A stretch of 64,000 nucleotides of DNA from contig NZ_JNZO01000010.1 of the NCBI RefSeq assembly GCF_000717595.1, positions 62,001 to 126,000 on the forward strand, in the 5' to 3' direction. The stretch comes from Streptomyces flavochromogenes (GTDB taxonomy: Bacteria; Actinomycetota; Actinomycetes; Streptomycetales; Streptomycetaceae). This document shows positions 1 to 8,046 of this stretch, piece by piece (position 1 is the stretch's first letter; each line of letters begins with the position of its first letter). The position numbers were made by a program, and so were the translations under genes. A model generated the notes under the pieces. The model was not told where the DNA came from. It saw only the letters and a list, made by a program, of their open reading frames with translations, and did no database searches.

Positions 1-1
1 G

Positions 2-355
2 GGCCGGGTACTCAGCCGACGCACCGCGCGCTCCCAGTTCATCGGCGGTATGACCATGGGGCTGGGCATGGCGCTGACCGAGAGCAGCACGCTCGACCCC
101 GCGTTCGGCGACTTCGCGGAACGGGACCTGGCCTCGTACCACGTCCCCGTCTGCGCCGACGTGCCGGCGCTCGAAGCACACTGGATCGACGAGGAGGATC
201 CCCACCTCAACGCCATGGGCAGCAAGGGGATCGGGGAGATCGGCATCGTGGGGACGGCGGCCGCGATCGCGAACGCCGTGCACCACGCGGTGGGCGTACG
301 GCTGCGGGACCTGCCCCTGACCCCGGACCGGCTTCTTCCGCATCTGCGCGCCTGA
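2..355 (+). CDS. Xanthine dehydrogenase-family molybdopterin-binding subunit, C-terminal end (partial)
   Basis: The reading frame is open from the window edge, so only the last 117 residues are visible. They contain the family's C-terminal signature, TARSQFIGGMTMGLGMALTE, followed later by AMGSKGIGEIGIVG, where the conserved glutamate near the molybdenum centre sits. These proteins are the large molybdopterin-cytosine-dinucleotide subunit of aldehyde or xanthine oxidoreductases and act in the cytoplasm with FAD and 2Fe-2S subunits. Those partners would lie upstream, outside the window. Substrate specificity cannot be read from this end. The gene stops with TGA shortly before the next small gene on the same strand. 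Confidence 0.9.
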   Translation, partial: GRVLSRRTARSQFIGGMTMGLGMALTESSTLDPAFGDFAERDLASYHVPVCADVPALEAHWIDEEDPHLNAMGSKGIGEIGIVGTAAAIANAVHHAVGVRLRDLPLTPDRLLPHLRA

Positions 356-422
356 TCAGATAGGCGTTCCGTCGATCGGCGTGGCCGCGTCGATGGCGGC
401 CCGGGATGCCTACGCTCGTCGT

Positions 423-737
423 ATGACCGAGAGTGAGATCCAGCTCAAGGCAATCGCGGCGCTCACGGCCCTGCGTGGGGGAGTCGCCCAGGACTACGTC
501 TCCGACCTGCTCGGTGAGGTCATTCCGACGCGGTTCCTGGTTCCCGACACCGACGATGCGGTGGAAGTCGGAGCGGCGGTTCTGACCCAGCTCACGGGCC
601 CGGTCAGCGCTCTGGTCCGCGGGTTCATCCTCGCCTTCGAGACAGTGGCAGACGCGTACGACCAGACGGAGTCCGGAGAGCCCACCGAACAGATCTTGCA
701 GGCCCTGGCCCTGGAAATCGCCAGTGAGGCCGACTGA
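423..737 (+). CDS. Small hypothetical protein (104 aa)
   Basis: This is an unrecognised helical, acidic soluble protein with no signal peptide or membrane segment. The ATG at 423 was chosen because the protein-like sequence begins there (MTESEIQLKAIAAL) and the earlier in-frame ATG adds a low-complexity arginine/alanine stretch. It lies 67 bp after the molybdopterin subunit and converges on the PPK2 gene. Codon use matches its neighbours. No function can be assigned. Confidence 0.6.
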   Translation: MTESEIQLKAIAALTALRGGVAQDYVSDLLGEVIPTRFLVPDTDDAVEVGAAVLTQLTGPVSALVRGFILAFETVADAYDQTESGEPTEQILQALALEIASEAD

Positions 738-784
738 TCGACCTCGGCCCACGGAGGCCTCGGGGCCACGGAGGCGGCGCGCGG

Positions 785-1783
785 CTACCTGCCGCTGTTC
801 GTCTCCGGGTGGGCCCCCGGGCCTTGATGGCGCGGGGCCAGGGGTGTGGGGGAGAGGCTGGACGTCTCCTCGCCGGCTTCGAGGAGGGTGTCCGCGGCGC
901 CGACGACGAGAGGGTCGGGTTCCCCCACCGCCTCGGGGTCCTTGCTCGTGTAGTCGAGGCGCCAGAGGAGGCTGCGCATGGCCTCCAGACGTCCGCGGCG
1001 CTTGTCGTTGCTCTTGACGACCGTCCAGGGAGCGTGCTCCGTGTCCGTCGTCCTGAACATGTCGACCTTGGCGGTGGTGTAGTCGTCCCAGCGGTCCAGC
1101 GACGCCAGGTCGGTGGGGGAGAGCTTCCACTGCCGCACCGGGTCGACCTGCCGGATCGCGAACCGGGTGCGCTGCTCGGATCGCGACACCGAGAACCAGA
1201 ACTTCACCAGGTGGATGCCGTCGTCGACCAGCATGCGCTCGAACACCGGGCACTGGCGAAGGAACAGCGCGTACTCGTCGTCCGAGCAGAACCCCATGAC
1301 GCGCTCGACACCTGCCCGGTTGTACCAGGAGCGATCGAAGAAGACGATCTCGCCGGGGCCGGGGAGGTGGGCGACGTAGCGCTGGAAATACCATTGCCCG
1401 GCTTCCCGCTCCGTCGGCTTGTCCAGAGCGACGATCCGGGCGCCCCGAGGGTTCAGGCGCTCCGTGAACCGCCGGATGGTGCCGCCCTTGCCGGCGGCGT
1501 CGCGGCCCTCACACACGACGACCACCCGCGCGCCGGTGTCCTTGGCCCACCGCTGCAGTTTCAGCAGCTCGATCTGCAGGATCCGCTTGGCCCGCTCGTA
1601 CTCGCCCCGCCGCAGCTTGCGGTCGTAGGGGTAGTTCTCCCGCCAGGTACGGATCGGGGCGCCCTCGGCGCTGAGGAGAACGGGCTGCTCGGGATTGGTG
1701 TCGTCCACGCTCAGGCCACTGAGCAGATCCGCCCGGTCCCCGTCCCGGTCTTCGGCGCCGCTGATTCCCGTCACACCATTCAC
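785..1783 (-). CDS. ppk2: Polyphosphate kinase 2 family protein
   Basis: The 332-residue protein matches the PPK2 P-loop kinase fold. Walker A is GRDAAGKGG at residues 93-101 and Walker B is in IVFFDRSWYNRAG around 146-158. The lid region is basic, and the family's WKLSPTDLASLDRWDDYT block follows. PPK2 enzymes phosphorylate nucleoside mono- or diphosphates using polyphosphate. The single-domain length and the SWYNRAGVERVMGF segment fit the common actinobacterial class, but substrate class is an inference. The start is a GTG preceded by AGGACGACGAG. The last 40 residues are low-complexity and unlikely to be catalytic. Confidence 0.93.
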   Translation of the reverse strand: MNGVTGISGAEDRDGDRADLLSGLSVDDTNPEQPVLLSAEGAPIRTWRENYPYDRKLRRGEYERAKRILQIELLKLQRWAKDTGARVVVVCEGRDAAGKGGTIRRFTERLNPRGARIVALDKPTEREAGQWYFQRYVAHLPGPGEIVFFDRSWYNRAGVERVMGFCSDDEYALFLRQCPVFERMLVDDGIHLVKFWFSVSRSEQRTRFAIRQVDPVRQWKLSPTDLASLDRWDDYTTAKVDMFRTTDTEHAPWTVVKSNDKRRGRLEAMRSLLWRLDYTSKDPEAVGEPDPLVVGAADTLLEAGEETSSLSPTPLAPRHQGPGAHPETNSGR

Positions 1784-2191
1784 CTCGTCGTCCTGTCGTC
1801 GGCTGCGGACCGGGCGCCCTGTCGCCAGGACCGGCCTTCTCCACAGTGCTCCTGCCCCCGATCATGAAGGAGCGTCGGCCGAGTCGGCGGTGTTCGCCGA
1901 GTCCCCGCCGCGAGTCCACCCGCTCGTCGGTGAGCGACGGCGCCGCGGCAGCGGGAAGAGGACGCTCCTGAGGACACCGGCGACCGTCGCCACCGAGACC
2001 CGGACCGACGGCGAGCCGGGTTGCGAACGGGTGGTCTGCCGGTGACGGGGTAGGCGCGTAAGCGGACGGCACTCGCCCCGGACCTCCGGGTCGCGAAGTT
2101 CGGACGAACCCGTGAACGGACCTCATCCTCCCGAACAAGCCATCGGCAGCGCCAAGGCCGATGCGTGTGAGATCAAGGAGAAGGCACACCG
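1784..2191. other. Intergenic region, divergent promoters
   Basis: These 408 bp separate the divergent PPK2 and DUF3618 genes. Overlapping ORFs exist on both strands, but none has protein-like composition. It should carry the promoters of both flanking units. A strong AAGGAGAAGG ribosome-binding site lies at the right end. No clear operator was found. Confidence 0.5.
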
Positions 2192-2656
2192 ATGAATCAT
2201 CAGCCCCGAGGCGACGAACCCACGCCGCGACCCGAGGAACTGCGCAAGAGGGTCGCGCACACCCGTGAGAAGCTCGGACAGACCGTGGACGCGCTGGCCG
2301 CCAAGGCCGACGTGAAGTCCCAGGCCATGGAGAAGGCGGCCGATCTCAGGACCCATGCCGTCGCGAAGACCGCCACCGTCACCGGTCACCTCCGCGAGAC
2401 CGCGGAGCACGCCGCCCAGCTCGCGAAGGACAAGACACCCGACCCGGCTGTGGAGAAGGCGGCTCACGCCGCCGCGCAGCTGAAGAGTACGGCCGCCCGT
2501 GCGGGGCAGCTCGCCGCCGAGCGGACACCCGACCTCGTCACCGACAAGGTCGGCCAGGGGGCGGCCGCAGCGCGGGCCTACCGGACCCCGCTGCTCGTGG
2601 GGGCCGCCGTGCTCGGCGTCCTCCTGCTCGTGCGCCGGAGCCGGAGGCACCGGTGA
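2192..2656 (+). CDS. DUF3618 domain-containing protein
   Basis: The 154-residue protein has the DUF3618 signature near its start, PEELRKRVAHTREKLGQTVD with the following ALAAKADVK. An alanine/lysine-rich amphipathic region comes next. A single C-terminal membrane segment (TPLLVGAAVLGVLLLV) ends in a basic RRSRRHR tail, so it is probably a membrane-anchored helical rod facing the cytoplasm. An AAGGAG ribosome-binding site supports ATG 2192. Its stop overlaps the next start as GTGA, so the two are translationally coupled. DUF3618 and DUF4235 proteins commonly co-occur in actinobacteria. Their molecular role is not established. Confidence 0.88.
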   Translation: MNHQPRGDEPTPRPEELRKRVAHTREKLGQTVDALAAKADVKSQAMEKAADLRTHAVAKTATVTGHLRETAEHAAQLAKDKTPDPAVEKAAHAAAQLKSTAARAGQLAAERTPDLVTDKVGQGAAAARAYRTPLLVGAAVLGVLLLVRRSRRHR

Positions 2657-2919
2657 AGACCGCCACACTCGCTTACCGCCCGATAGGCCTGGCGTTCGGA
2701 TTCGCCGGCGGCCTCCTGGCCCGTGCCGCCTTCAACCAGATGTGGAAGTGGGCCGGGCACGAGGACGACGCCCCGGGCGCGATGGACGAGGAACGCACGT
2801 GGCGAGAGATTCTGCTCGCGGCAGCCCTGCAAGGAGCGATCTTCGCCGTGGTCAAGGCCGCAGTCGACCGCGCCGGAGCCACCTCGGTCCGGCGCCTGAC
2901 CGGGACCTGGCCCAGCTGA
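2653..2919 (+). CDS. DUF4235 domain-containing membrane protein
   Basis: The 88-residue protein matches DUF4235. An N-terminal hydrophobic segment (PIGLAFGFAGGLLARAAFNQMWK) is followed by the family's polar ERTWREILLAAALQGAIFAVVKAAVDRAGA block, which forms the second membrane helix. It starts with GTG inside the stop codon of the DUF3618 gene (GTGA overlap), so the pair are almost certainly co-expressed. Function is unknown. Membrane location is inferred from the two hydrophobic segments. Confidence 0.88.
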   Translation: MKTATLAYRPIGLAFGFAGGLLARAAFNQMWKWAGHEDDAPGAMDEERTWREILLAAALQGAIFAVVKAAVDRAGATSVRRLTGTWPS

Positions 2920-3074
2920 TGTCCGGGTGCTGCCGTCAGGCCCGACGACGACGGCACCCGTCCCGATGGACCGTGGTCTCGCAGCTCTCCCGCGAGAGAC
3001 GGGCACGCGCGGCATGGCGCCGGCCCAGACGGCTGCGTCGGGCGGTAACCGCCACCAGAGGAAGGTGAGCCCGT

Positions 3075-3344
3075 ATGAACACCCAGCAGGATCCCGGTCG
3101 GACGGATCGGCGCGACGAGGCAGACGGGCGCTACGACCCGGACGAGCCGGAAGAGGCGGACGAGCCACTTCCCCGCGACCCGCAGAACCAGCAGGCGGAG
3201 CAGGGAGAGGATCCTCTGGCCATACCCGTACCGGACTGGCCCGACTCCGCGGCGCCCGAGACCGACGTGGCGGGAACCGGACACCGGGGCGACGCCGACG
3301 AGGCGACGCACGAGAACGCCGACGTCGACGAACCAGTGGACTGA
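3075..3344 (+). CDS. Small acidic hypothetical protein
   Basis: This is an 89-residue, highly acidic, probably disordered protein rich in Asp, Glu, Pro and Gln, with no hydrophobic core. A good ribosome-binding site (GGAAGGTGAG) precedes ATG 3075. It follows the DUF3618/DUF4235 pair by about 155 bp on the same strand and may belong to the same stress-related unit. It resembles short acidic proteins often annotated as hypothetical in Streptomyces. No function is assigned. Confidence 0.65.
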   Translation: MNTQQDPGRTDRRDEADGRYDPDEPEEADEPLPRDPQNQQAEQGEDPLAIPVPDWPDSAAPETDVAGTGHRGDADEATHENADVDEPVD

Positions 3345-3420
3345 CGCGGTCGAGTGTTCCCGCTTCCGTCCTCGGCCCCTCCCGTACCTCGCCCGCTTTC
3401 GACCCCGCGTGGACCCGCCC

Positions 3421-3454
3421 CCGGCGACCCGGCCCGTTCAGGCCGGGTCGCCGG
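3421..3454. terminator. Perfect 14-bp hairpin between convergent genes
   Basis: CCGGCGACCCGGCC (3421-3434) and GGCCGGGTCGCCGG (3441-3454) are exact inverted repeats around a 6-base loop. The hairpin covers the last codons and stop of the minus-strand Mrr-like gene and lies just after the plus-strand acidic gene. It fits a bidirectional terminator. There is no T-tract, as is common in Streptomyces. Confidence 0.6.
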
Positions 3455-4193
3455 GCAGAGAGAGGGAAGCCGTCGGCTCCGTCGCGGGTGCTTCCCAGGG
3501 CGCGGGCGTGATCTGGTCCGTCCACGCGGCCAGCGCCTCGCCGTCCACGCAGATGATCCCGCACGTGGCGGCGTAGTCGACGGCCGGCGCGGTGAAGGAG
3601 CTCGTGGTCACGACGACGGCCACGTCCGCCTCGTGGATGGTGAAGCAGGTGCCGCCGAACCGTTGGAGATCCTGGGAACCGACGTGGTTGTCCGGTGCGT
3701 AGTGCTTGCACTGCAGGACGACCCGTCGGCCGTCCACGGTGACCGCGATGACATCGGCGCCCAGATCGCCCGCTCCGCCCACCACTTCCACGGGGGTACA
3801 GCCGTCCCGGGCGCAGAGCGCCGCCACCGTGTGCTCGAAGCCGTCGGCGTCGACTGCCGTGTGGTCCAGGGCCCCGCCGTCGATGTCGGGTGCGGCCGGG
3901 GCGGGGATCAGGTCGTCCCGACGGCCGTGAAGCCCGCGCCCGCGGACGCGTACGGACGCCATGCCCCGCTTGGCGGTCGACAGTCCGACGGACAGTACTC
4001 CCAGGGCGCCGAGTGCAACGAGAACGGCGGCGGCGACCCCCGACCCGCGGCTTTCCGCCGTCTGGGCCGCTTTGAAGAAGAGCGTCAGACCGGCGACGCA
4101 TATCGCCACGAGCCCCACGGCCAGCACCAGATCGCGCCAGACACCCCTGGTGCCTCTGCCGACGGCACCTCTGTCCACACTGGTCGCCTTCAT
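3438..4193 (-). CDS. Membrane-anchored Mrr-like restriction endonuclease
   Basis: The 251-residue protein has two membrane segments (about residues 22-40 and 52-72) and a cytoplasmic PD-(D/E)XK domain of the Mrr/restriction-endonuclease type at about 105-225. The active-site pattern is visible as GDLGADVI with Asp147 and QCKHY with Gln161 and Lys163. The ATG at 4193 has an excellent GGAGGGG site 5 bases upstream. A GTG at 4214 would add seven residues. Mrr-type domains cleave modified or foreign DNA. With a membrane anchor the role here is uncertain and could be defence or DNA quality control. No methyltransferase gene lies beside it. Confidence 0.85.
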   Translation of the reverse strand: MKATSVDRGAVGRGTRGVWRDLVLAVGLVAICVAGLTLFFKAAQTAESRGSGVAAAVLVALGALGVLSVGLSTAKRGMASVRVRGRGLHGRRDDLIPAPAAPDIDGGALDHTAVDADGFEHTVAALCARDGCTPVEVVGGAGDLGADVIAVTVDGRRVVLQCKHYAPDNHVGSQDLQRFGGTCFTIHEADVAVVVTTSSFTAPAVDYAATCGIICVDGEALAAWTDQITPAPWEAPATEPTASLSLPGDPA

Positions 4194-4581
4194 TCGAACC
4201 CCTCCCTCGCTCACATGCCGACGGACCGTTTGTCCCGGCGCGAGGCCTCGAAACGTGGCTGACGTGGGAAGGCCGTCGTCCGCGCTCGTTCAGAGGCAGG
4301 TATCCGTGGGACCGGACGCCCGAGGAGGGCGAGGCGTACGTCTTCGTCCGGACCCCGGCCCCGTCCGGCCGTCGGCCGTGTCACGTGTGAAGGTGCCCGT
4401 CACCATCGAAGGCGGGTTGGGGTCCCGCGAACCCGGGGGTGACGTGCGGGCGTGGCCTGCTTGACCGGCCCCTCTCCCACCTGCAAAGTCGGGATGCGGC
4501 ACCTGTACCGGCGCCGCCCGATCCTGTCGGCCGACCCACCCGTCCACCGGCACACCCTCACGTCCGGGAGCGGCTGATTCG
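4194..4581. other. Intergenic, no gene recognised
   Basis: This 388-bp stretch lies between the divergent Mrr-like and GAP-family genes. ORFs on either strand have no protein-like features. It should contain both promoters, but no convincing operator or structured RNA was seen. Confidence 0.4.
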
Positions 4582-5226
4582 ATGGTCCTCGACCTGATTG
4601 TGATCGGCACGGCCATCAGCCTGGGTCCCCTGCACAACAGCGCCTTCATTCTGCTGCTGTCGTCGCGGCGCGGTGTGCGCAAGGGGCTGGCGTTCCTGTT
4701 GTCGTGGCTGGCCAACCTCGTCGCGGTGATCGCCTGTGTGGTGTTGCTGACCGGTGGTCAGCCCCCCGCTCACAACAGCGCGCCGTCGAATGGTGTGATC
4801 GTCGCGAAACTCGTCATCGGCGTCGCCATGGTGCTGTACGGCGCGCACCGGCACCGCCGACCGCGCCCTCCGCACGGCCCGCCACGCTGGGCCGCCCGGA
4901 TCGACGACGCGTCCGTGGTCACCGCGGCCGCCCTCGCCTGGCTGCTGCAGCCGTGGGGGCTGGTCGGCCTCGGCGCCGCGACCGCCGTCGACGCGAACCT
5001 CTCCACCCTCGACGACTGGCTCGCCCTGAGTGGCTACTGCCTGCTGGCCACGCTCAGCCTCGTCGTGATGGAGATGTACGCGGTCTGGGCGCCCGAGGCC
5101 GCGAACGCCCGGCTGAACGCCCTGCGGAGCTGGCTGGAGCAGCACCAGGAGCAGCTGATCGTCACCCTCTCCCTGCTCGTCGGCCTGTGGGTCGTGGCCC
5201 GGAGCATCTACGAGCTGGTCGCCTGA
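4582..5226 (+). CDS. GAP-family (SfLAP-type) membrane protein
   Basis: The 214-residue integral membrane protein has six hydrophobic segments (about 2-26, 34-56, 72-87, 108-134, 146-168 and 188-211). Its N-terminal pattern, IGTAISLGPLHNSAFILLLSSRRGVRKGLAFLLSW, follows the GAP/SfLAP family, which is LysE-like and includes proteins linked to export of glycopeptidolipids or small molecules in mycobacteria. The transported substrate is unknown. It stands alone, divergent from the Mrr-like gene and convergent with the DUF2867 gene. Confidence 0.85.
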   Translation: MVLDLIVIGTAISLGPLHNSAFILLLSSRRGVRKGLAFLLSWLANLVAVIACVVLLTGGQPPAHNSAPSNGVIVAKLVIGVAMVLYGAHRHRRPRPPHGPPRWAARIDDASVVTAAALAWLLQPWGLVGLGAATAVDANLSTLDDWLALSGYCLLATLSLVVMEMYAVWAPEAANARLNALRSWLEQHQEQLIVTLSLLVGLWVVARSIYELVA

Positions 5227-5305
5227 CACGTACGACCGCGGCGGTGAAGCGGTACGCCACGCAGGGGGCAGGCGAGGACGCGCACCGGAGGGAAGCCGGG
5301 GGGTC

Positions 5306-5914
5306 TCAGCGAGCCGCTCGGCGTGCGGCGTTCGCCTGCCACTCGCGGCCGATCGATCGCATCAGGGCCGGGTACACGCCCAGGTATCGGAAGGGCTTGA
5401 TGCCGAGCATGTACAGGGAGCCGAGGCGGCCGTTGGGCTTGACCAGGACGGCCATCTGGCCGCGGTAGCCGCCGTTCCCGTCGGGGACCCAGCCGATGTG
5501 CATCACCCCGTGCATGGTCGAGTTGGCGTACTCGGCGGCCCACTCGTCGTGGGTCTGGAAGACCGAGGTGAACGGGGCCGAATCGAGGTCGGGCCCCCGA
5601 GGCCCCTCGCGGAGGTCGTCCGGCAGCCGGTCGCACAGCGTCGCCACCCGGCCGCCGACGCCCGAGTCCGGCTTGTCCCAGCCGAGCAGTGCGCCGAGCT
5701 TCCAGCGCACCGCGAACAGGAAGCGGCCCACGGGGTTTCCACCGTCCGGACCCTCCGTGCCGCCGGCCATCTGCTCGACCAGGTGGTGCAGGTCGTCGGC
5801 GCCTCCCGGCGTCGGCAGCGCCCACAGGTCCTCGAGCCGGAAGTCGGGGGCGATCTCGTGGATCCGCCAGGGGCGGGAGGTGTGGTCGGTCGAGGGCAGG
5901 CGCAGAGCGTTCAT
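5306..5914 (-). CDS. DUF2867 domain-containing protein
   Basis: The 202-residue protein matches DUF2867: PDFRLEDLWALPTPGGADDL near the start, FAVRWKLGALLGWD, then the compact C-terminal block ending GIKPFRYLGVYPALMRSIGREW. The family is soluble and of unknown biochemistry, often found with oxidoreductases or under TetR control. The ATG at 5914 is the first in a region protected by two palindromes. The divergent neighbour is a TetR regulator 98 bp away, which is the likely repressor. Confidence 0.85.
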   Translation of the reverse strand: MNALRLPSTDHTSRPWRIHEIAPDFRLEDLWALPTPGGADDLHHLVEQMAGGTEGPDGGNPVGRFLFAVRWKLGALLGWDKPDSGVGGRVATLCDRLPDDLREGPRGPDLDSAPFTSVFQTHDEWAAEYANSTMHGVMHIGWVPDGNGGYRGQMAVLVKPNGRLGSLYMLGIKPFRYLGVYPALMRSIGREWQANAARRAAR

Positions 5915-5927
5915 CACGGACCCCTGT

Positions 5928-5980
5928 CTATACGGTGGCGTATAGATCGAGCATAGCGCCATGTGTACGGCGCCGTATAC
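5928..5980. promoter_or_regulatory. Twin TetR-type operators in the DUF2867/TetR divergent promoter
   Basis: CTATACG-N4-CGTATAG (5928-5945) is an inverted repeat. GTGTACGGCGCCGTATAC (5963-5980) is a near-perfect 18-bp palindrome with the same TACGG/CCGTA core. They lie between the divergent DUF2867 and TetR genes, so one regulator could control both directions. The binding protein is inferred from position. Confidence 0.75.
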
Positions 5981-6012
5981 TCGGCTCGAAGCGACAAGAG
6001 GAGAGGTGCGGC

Positions 6013-6606
6013 ATGGGCGCGATTCGTACGCCGCGGGGCAAGTGGATCGAGGAGGGGCTGCGAATGCTCGCCGCCGGCGGGCCCGACGCCGTCCGGGTCG
6101 AGGTCCTCGCCCAGGCACTCGGAGTCAGCAAGGGCGGCTTCTACGGCTACTTCCGCAATCGCGCCGCCCTCCTCGACGAGATGCTCGACGCCTGGGAGCG
6201 CGGGGTCACCGAGGACGTCATCGATCAGGTCGAGAGCGATGGGGGTGACGCCCGGGAACGGCTCGGGCGGCTCTTCGCCGTCGTGGGAGCGGCCGAGGCG
6301 CCCGTGACCAGCGCGGGCGTCGAGCTCGCCATCCGGGACTGGGCCCGGCGCGACGAAGGCGTCGCGGACCGTCTCCGCCGCGCCGACAACCGGCGCATGG
6401 ACTATCTCCGCAAGCTCTACGGGGCCTTCTGTCCCGACGAGGCCGATGTCGAGGCCCGCTGCCTGATCACCTTCTCCCTCCGTGTCGGTGACCACCTCAT
6501 TGCCGCCGACGACGGCCCGCGCACCCGCGCGGAGGTCCTCGCCGCGGTCAGGGAGCGTTTGCTGGCCCCGCCCGGCCTTCCCGGGGGTGCGTCCGCCGAG
6601 CGGTGA
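6013..6606 (+). CDS. TetR/AcrR family transcriptional regulator
   Basis: The 197-residue protein has an N-terminal helix-turn-helix (WIEEGLRMLAAGGPDAVRVEVLAQALGVSKGGFYGYFRNRAALLDEML) typical of TetR, with the recognition helix at VSKGGFYGYF. The C-terminal ligand domain is alpha-helical and not diagnostic of an effector. ATG 6013 follows a GAGAGGTG ribosome-binding site. The gene is divergent from the DUF2867 gene, and two related palindromes lie between them, so autoregulation plus control of DUF2867 is likely. Confidence 0.92.
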   Translation: MGAIRTPRGKWIEEGLRMLAAGGPDAVRVEVLAQALGVSKGGFYGYFRNRAALLDEMLDAWERGVTEDVIDQVESDGGDARERLGRLFAVVGAAEAPVTSAGVELAIRDWARRDEGVADRLRRADNRRMDYLRKLYGAFCPDEADVEARCLITFSLRVGDHLIAADDGPRTRAEVLAAVRERLLAPPGLPGGASAER

Positions 6607-6805
6607 GCCGCCGGCGCCCCACCGAGAGCCTCGGCTCGCCCGCCGTGGGAGCGCCGAGGTGACGTCGTCGGCCCCGGGTCACGCCGAGGAGGTGCGTCCA
6701 CCACCGCCTCGGGTTCAAGGCGATGGCGAATCGTGGCGGGAATCAGTCCAGTGTGTGGCCGGCCGGACGCGGCGCCCTGCCGGCGTGTCCTGGCAGCATG
6801 GCTCC

Positions 6806-7262
6806 ATGACCGAGGGGAATTCCGGAGATGTCGTGGTGCGCCGTGCGCACGAGTCGGATTCGGACGCGCTGATCGCGATCGACTCGGTGGCATCCGAAGG
6901 CGACACCGGACGGCGGGCGAGTATCAGAAGGTGGTGCCCGCCAGGGTCTGCTCGTCGTGGCGGAGGACGCCTCCGGCCCGCTCGGCTACTGCGTGGTGGA
7001 GTACACGTTCTTCGATCAGGGATTCGTCACCATGCTGATGGTCGTTCCGTCGGCCCGAGGCAAGGGTGTCGGGTACCGCTTGCTGGAGTCCGCCGCTGTC
7101 TCCTGCACGACGTCGAAGTTGTTCACGTCGACCAATGTCACCAACCAGCCGATGCAGCGTCTGCTCCAGCGGGCCGGATGGAGCCCGATGGGGCTACTGC
7201 ACGGTCTGGACGAGGGCGATCCCGAGCTGTTCTACCTCTGTCGTACGCCGGTCGGGGAATGA
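6806..7262 (+). pseudogene. GNAT-family N-acetyltransferase, frameshifted
   Basis: The N-terminus (MTEGNSGDVVVRRAHESDSD, ATG 6806) reads in one frame up to about 6935. The rest continues in another frame, from LLVVAEDASGPLGYCVVEYT through the acetyl-CoA loop VVPSARGKGVGYRLLESA to RAGWSPMGLLHGLDEGDPELFY. Together they make a full-length GNAT of about 150 residues with the standard N-to-C order. One frame change near 6935-6950 breaks it. A shorter in-frame product from ATG 6957 would lack the first strands. This is either a true frameshift or a sequencing error; the two halves are otherwise well preserved. Confidence 0.8.
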
Positions 7263-7385
7263 TTCCCGCGGCGAGGGCACCGGCTGCCGTATCGACGGGC
7301 CGACGACCGGCGCGGTCCCCATGCCGGCCATGCTGGGACAGGATGCCCCCGCCAACGACGGCTTCGGAAAAGAAGACTTGAAGGA

Positions 7386-7402
7386 ATATGTAGATCGGTC
7401 TA
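7386..7402. promoter_or_regulatory. TetR operator copy 1 (ATATGTAGATCGGTCTA)
   Basis: The core TAGATCGGTCTA (7391-7402) is a near-palindrome 11 bases before the TetR start at 7414. The reverse complement of this core is identical to the core at 8023-8034 in front of the downstream fusion gene. Both copies share ATATGTAGAYCGRTCTA in the forward direction. Confidence 0.75.
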
Positions 7403-7413
7403 CTGTTCGCGGC

Positions 7414-7971
7414 ATGGGGTTGAAGGGTGCAGAGACGCGCGTCCGCATGCTCGATGCGACGCAGACGCTGATCGAGGCCGGGGGGTACCACGCTGCCGGA
7501 CTCAACCAGGTGATCGCGGCCAGTGGTGCGCCCCGCGGTTCGTTGTACTTCCACTTCCCCGGAGGCAAGGACCAGTTGGTCGGCGCGTCCGTCCGGCGGG
7601 CCGGAGGCATGATCGGTGAAGCCCTGGAGGGTCTGGCCGACTCCAGCGCGTCGGTGGCGGAGTTCGCCGACGCGGTGCTGCGGCATCTGGGGGACCGTCT
7701 GGAGGAGTCCGGGTGGCGCAAGGGGTGCCCCGTGGCCACGGTCGCGCTGGAGATCGCCGCCACCAGCGACCCGCTGCAGGAGGTGTGCTCGGAGGTGTAC
7801 GCCTCTTGGGAGGATGCCCTGCGTGCACGGCTGGCCGGCCGCCCTGACGCCGACGACCTCGCGGTCGTGATCCTGGCCCTCGTGGAGGGTGCGCTCCTGC
7901 TGGCCCGGACACATCGCAGCAGGGAGCCGCTGGACCGGGTCGCCCGCCGGATCGGCGTCCTACTGGGCTGA
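7414..7971 (+). CDS. TetR family regulator (AcuR/YcdC-like)
   Basis: The 185-residue protein has an N-terminal TetR helix-turn-helix (RVRMLDATQTLIEAGGYHAAGLNQVIAASGAPRGSLYFHFPGGKDQLV). Its C-terminal domain has the WRKGCPVATVALEIAATSDPLQ pattern of TetR_C group regulators whose cysteine-containing pocket binds small molecules. The start is ATG 7414, after in-frame stops upstream. An operator lies immediately upstream and a second copy lies upstream of the next gene, with a terminator between. It most likely represses itself and the epimerase-hydrolase fusion. Confidence 0.92.
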   Translation: MGLKGAETRVRMLDATQTLIEAGGYHAAGLNQVIAASGAPRGSLYFHFPGGKDQLVGASVRRAGGMIGEALEGLADSSASVAEFADAVLRHLGDRLEESGWRKGCPVATVALEIAATSDPLQEVCSEVYASWEDALRARLAGRPDADDLAVVILALVEGALLLARTHRSREPLDRVARRIGVLLG

Positions 7972-7978
7972 CATGCAC

Positions 7979-8005
7979 GGCCCGCCGCCGATCGGCGGGC
8001 CTTTC
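7979..8005 (+). terminator. Intrinsic terminator after TetR gene
   Basis: GGCCCGCCG (7979-7987) and CGGCGGGCC (7993-8001) form a perfect 9-bp stem with a 5-base loop, followed by TTTCCTT. It lies 8 bases after the TetR stop, so the downstream fusion gene needs its own promoter, which carries the second operator. Confidence 0.8.
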
Positions 8006-8017
8006 CTTGGCCCAAAA

Positions 8018-8034
8018 ATATGTAGACCGATCTA
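8018..8034. promoter_or_regulatory. TetR operator copy 2 (ATATGTAGACCGATCTA)
   Basis: The core TAGACCGATCTA (8023-8034) is the exact reverse complement of the core in front of the TetR gene. It ends 12 bases before the preferred start of the fusion gene and overlaps its ribosome-binding region, consistent with repression of that gene. Confidence 0.75.
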
Positions 8035-8046
8035 TTAAGGATGCTC

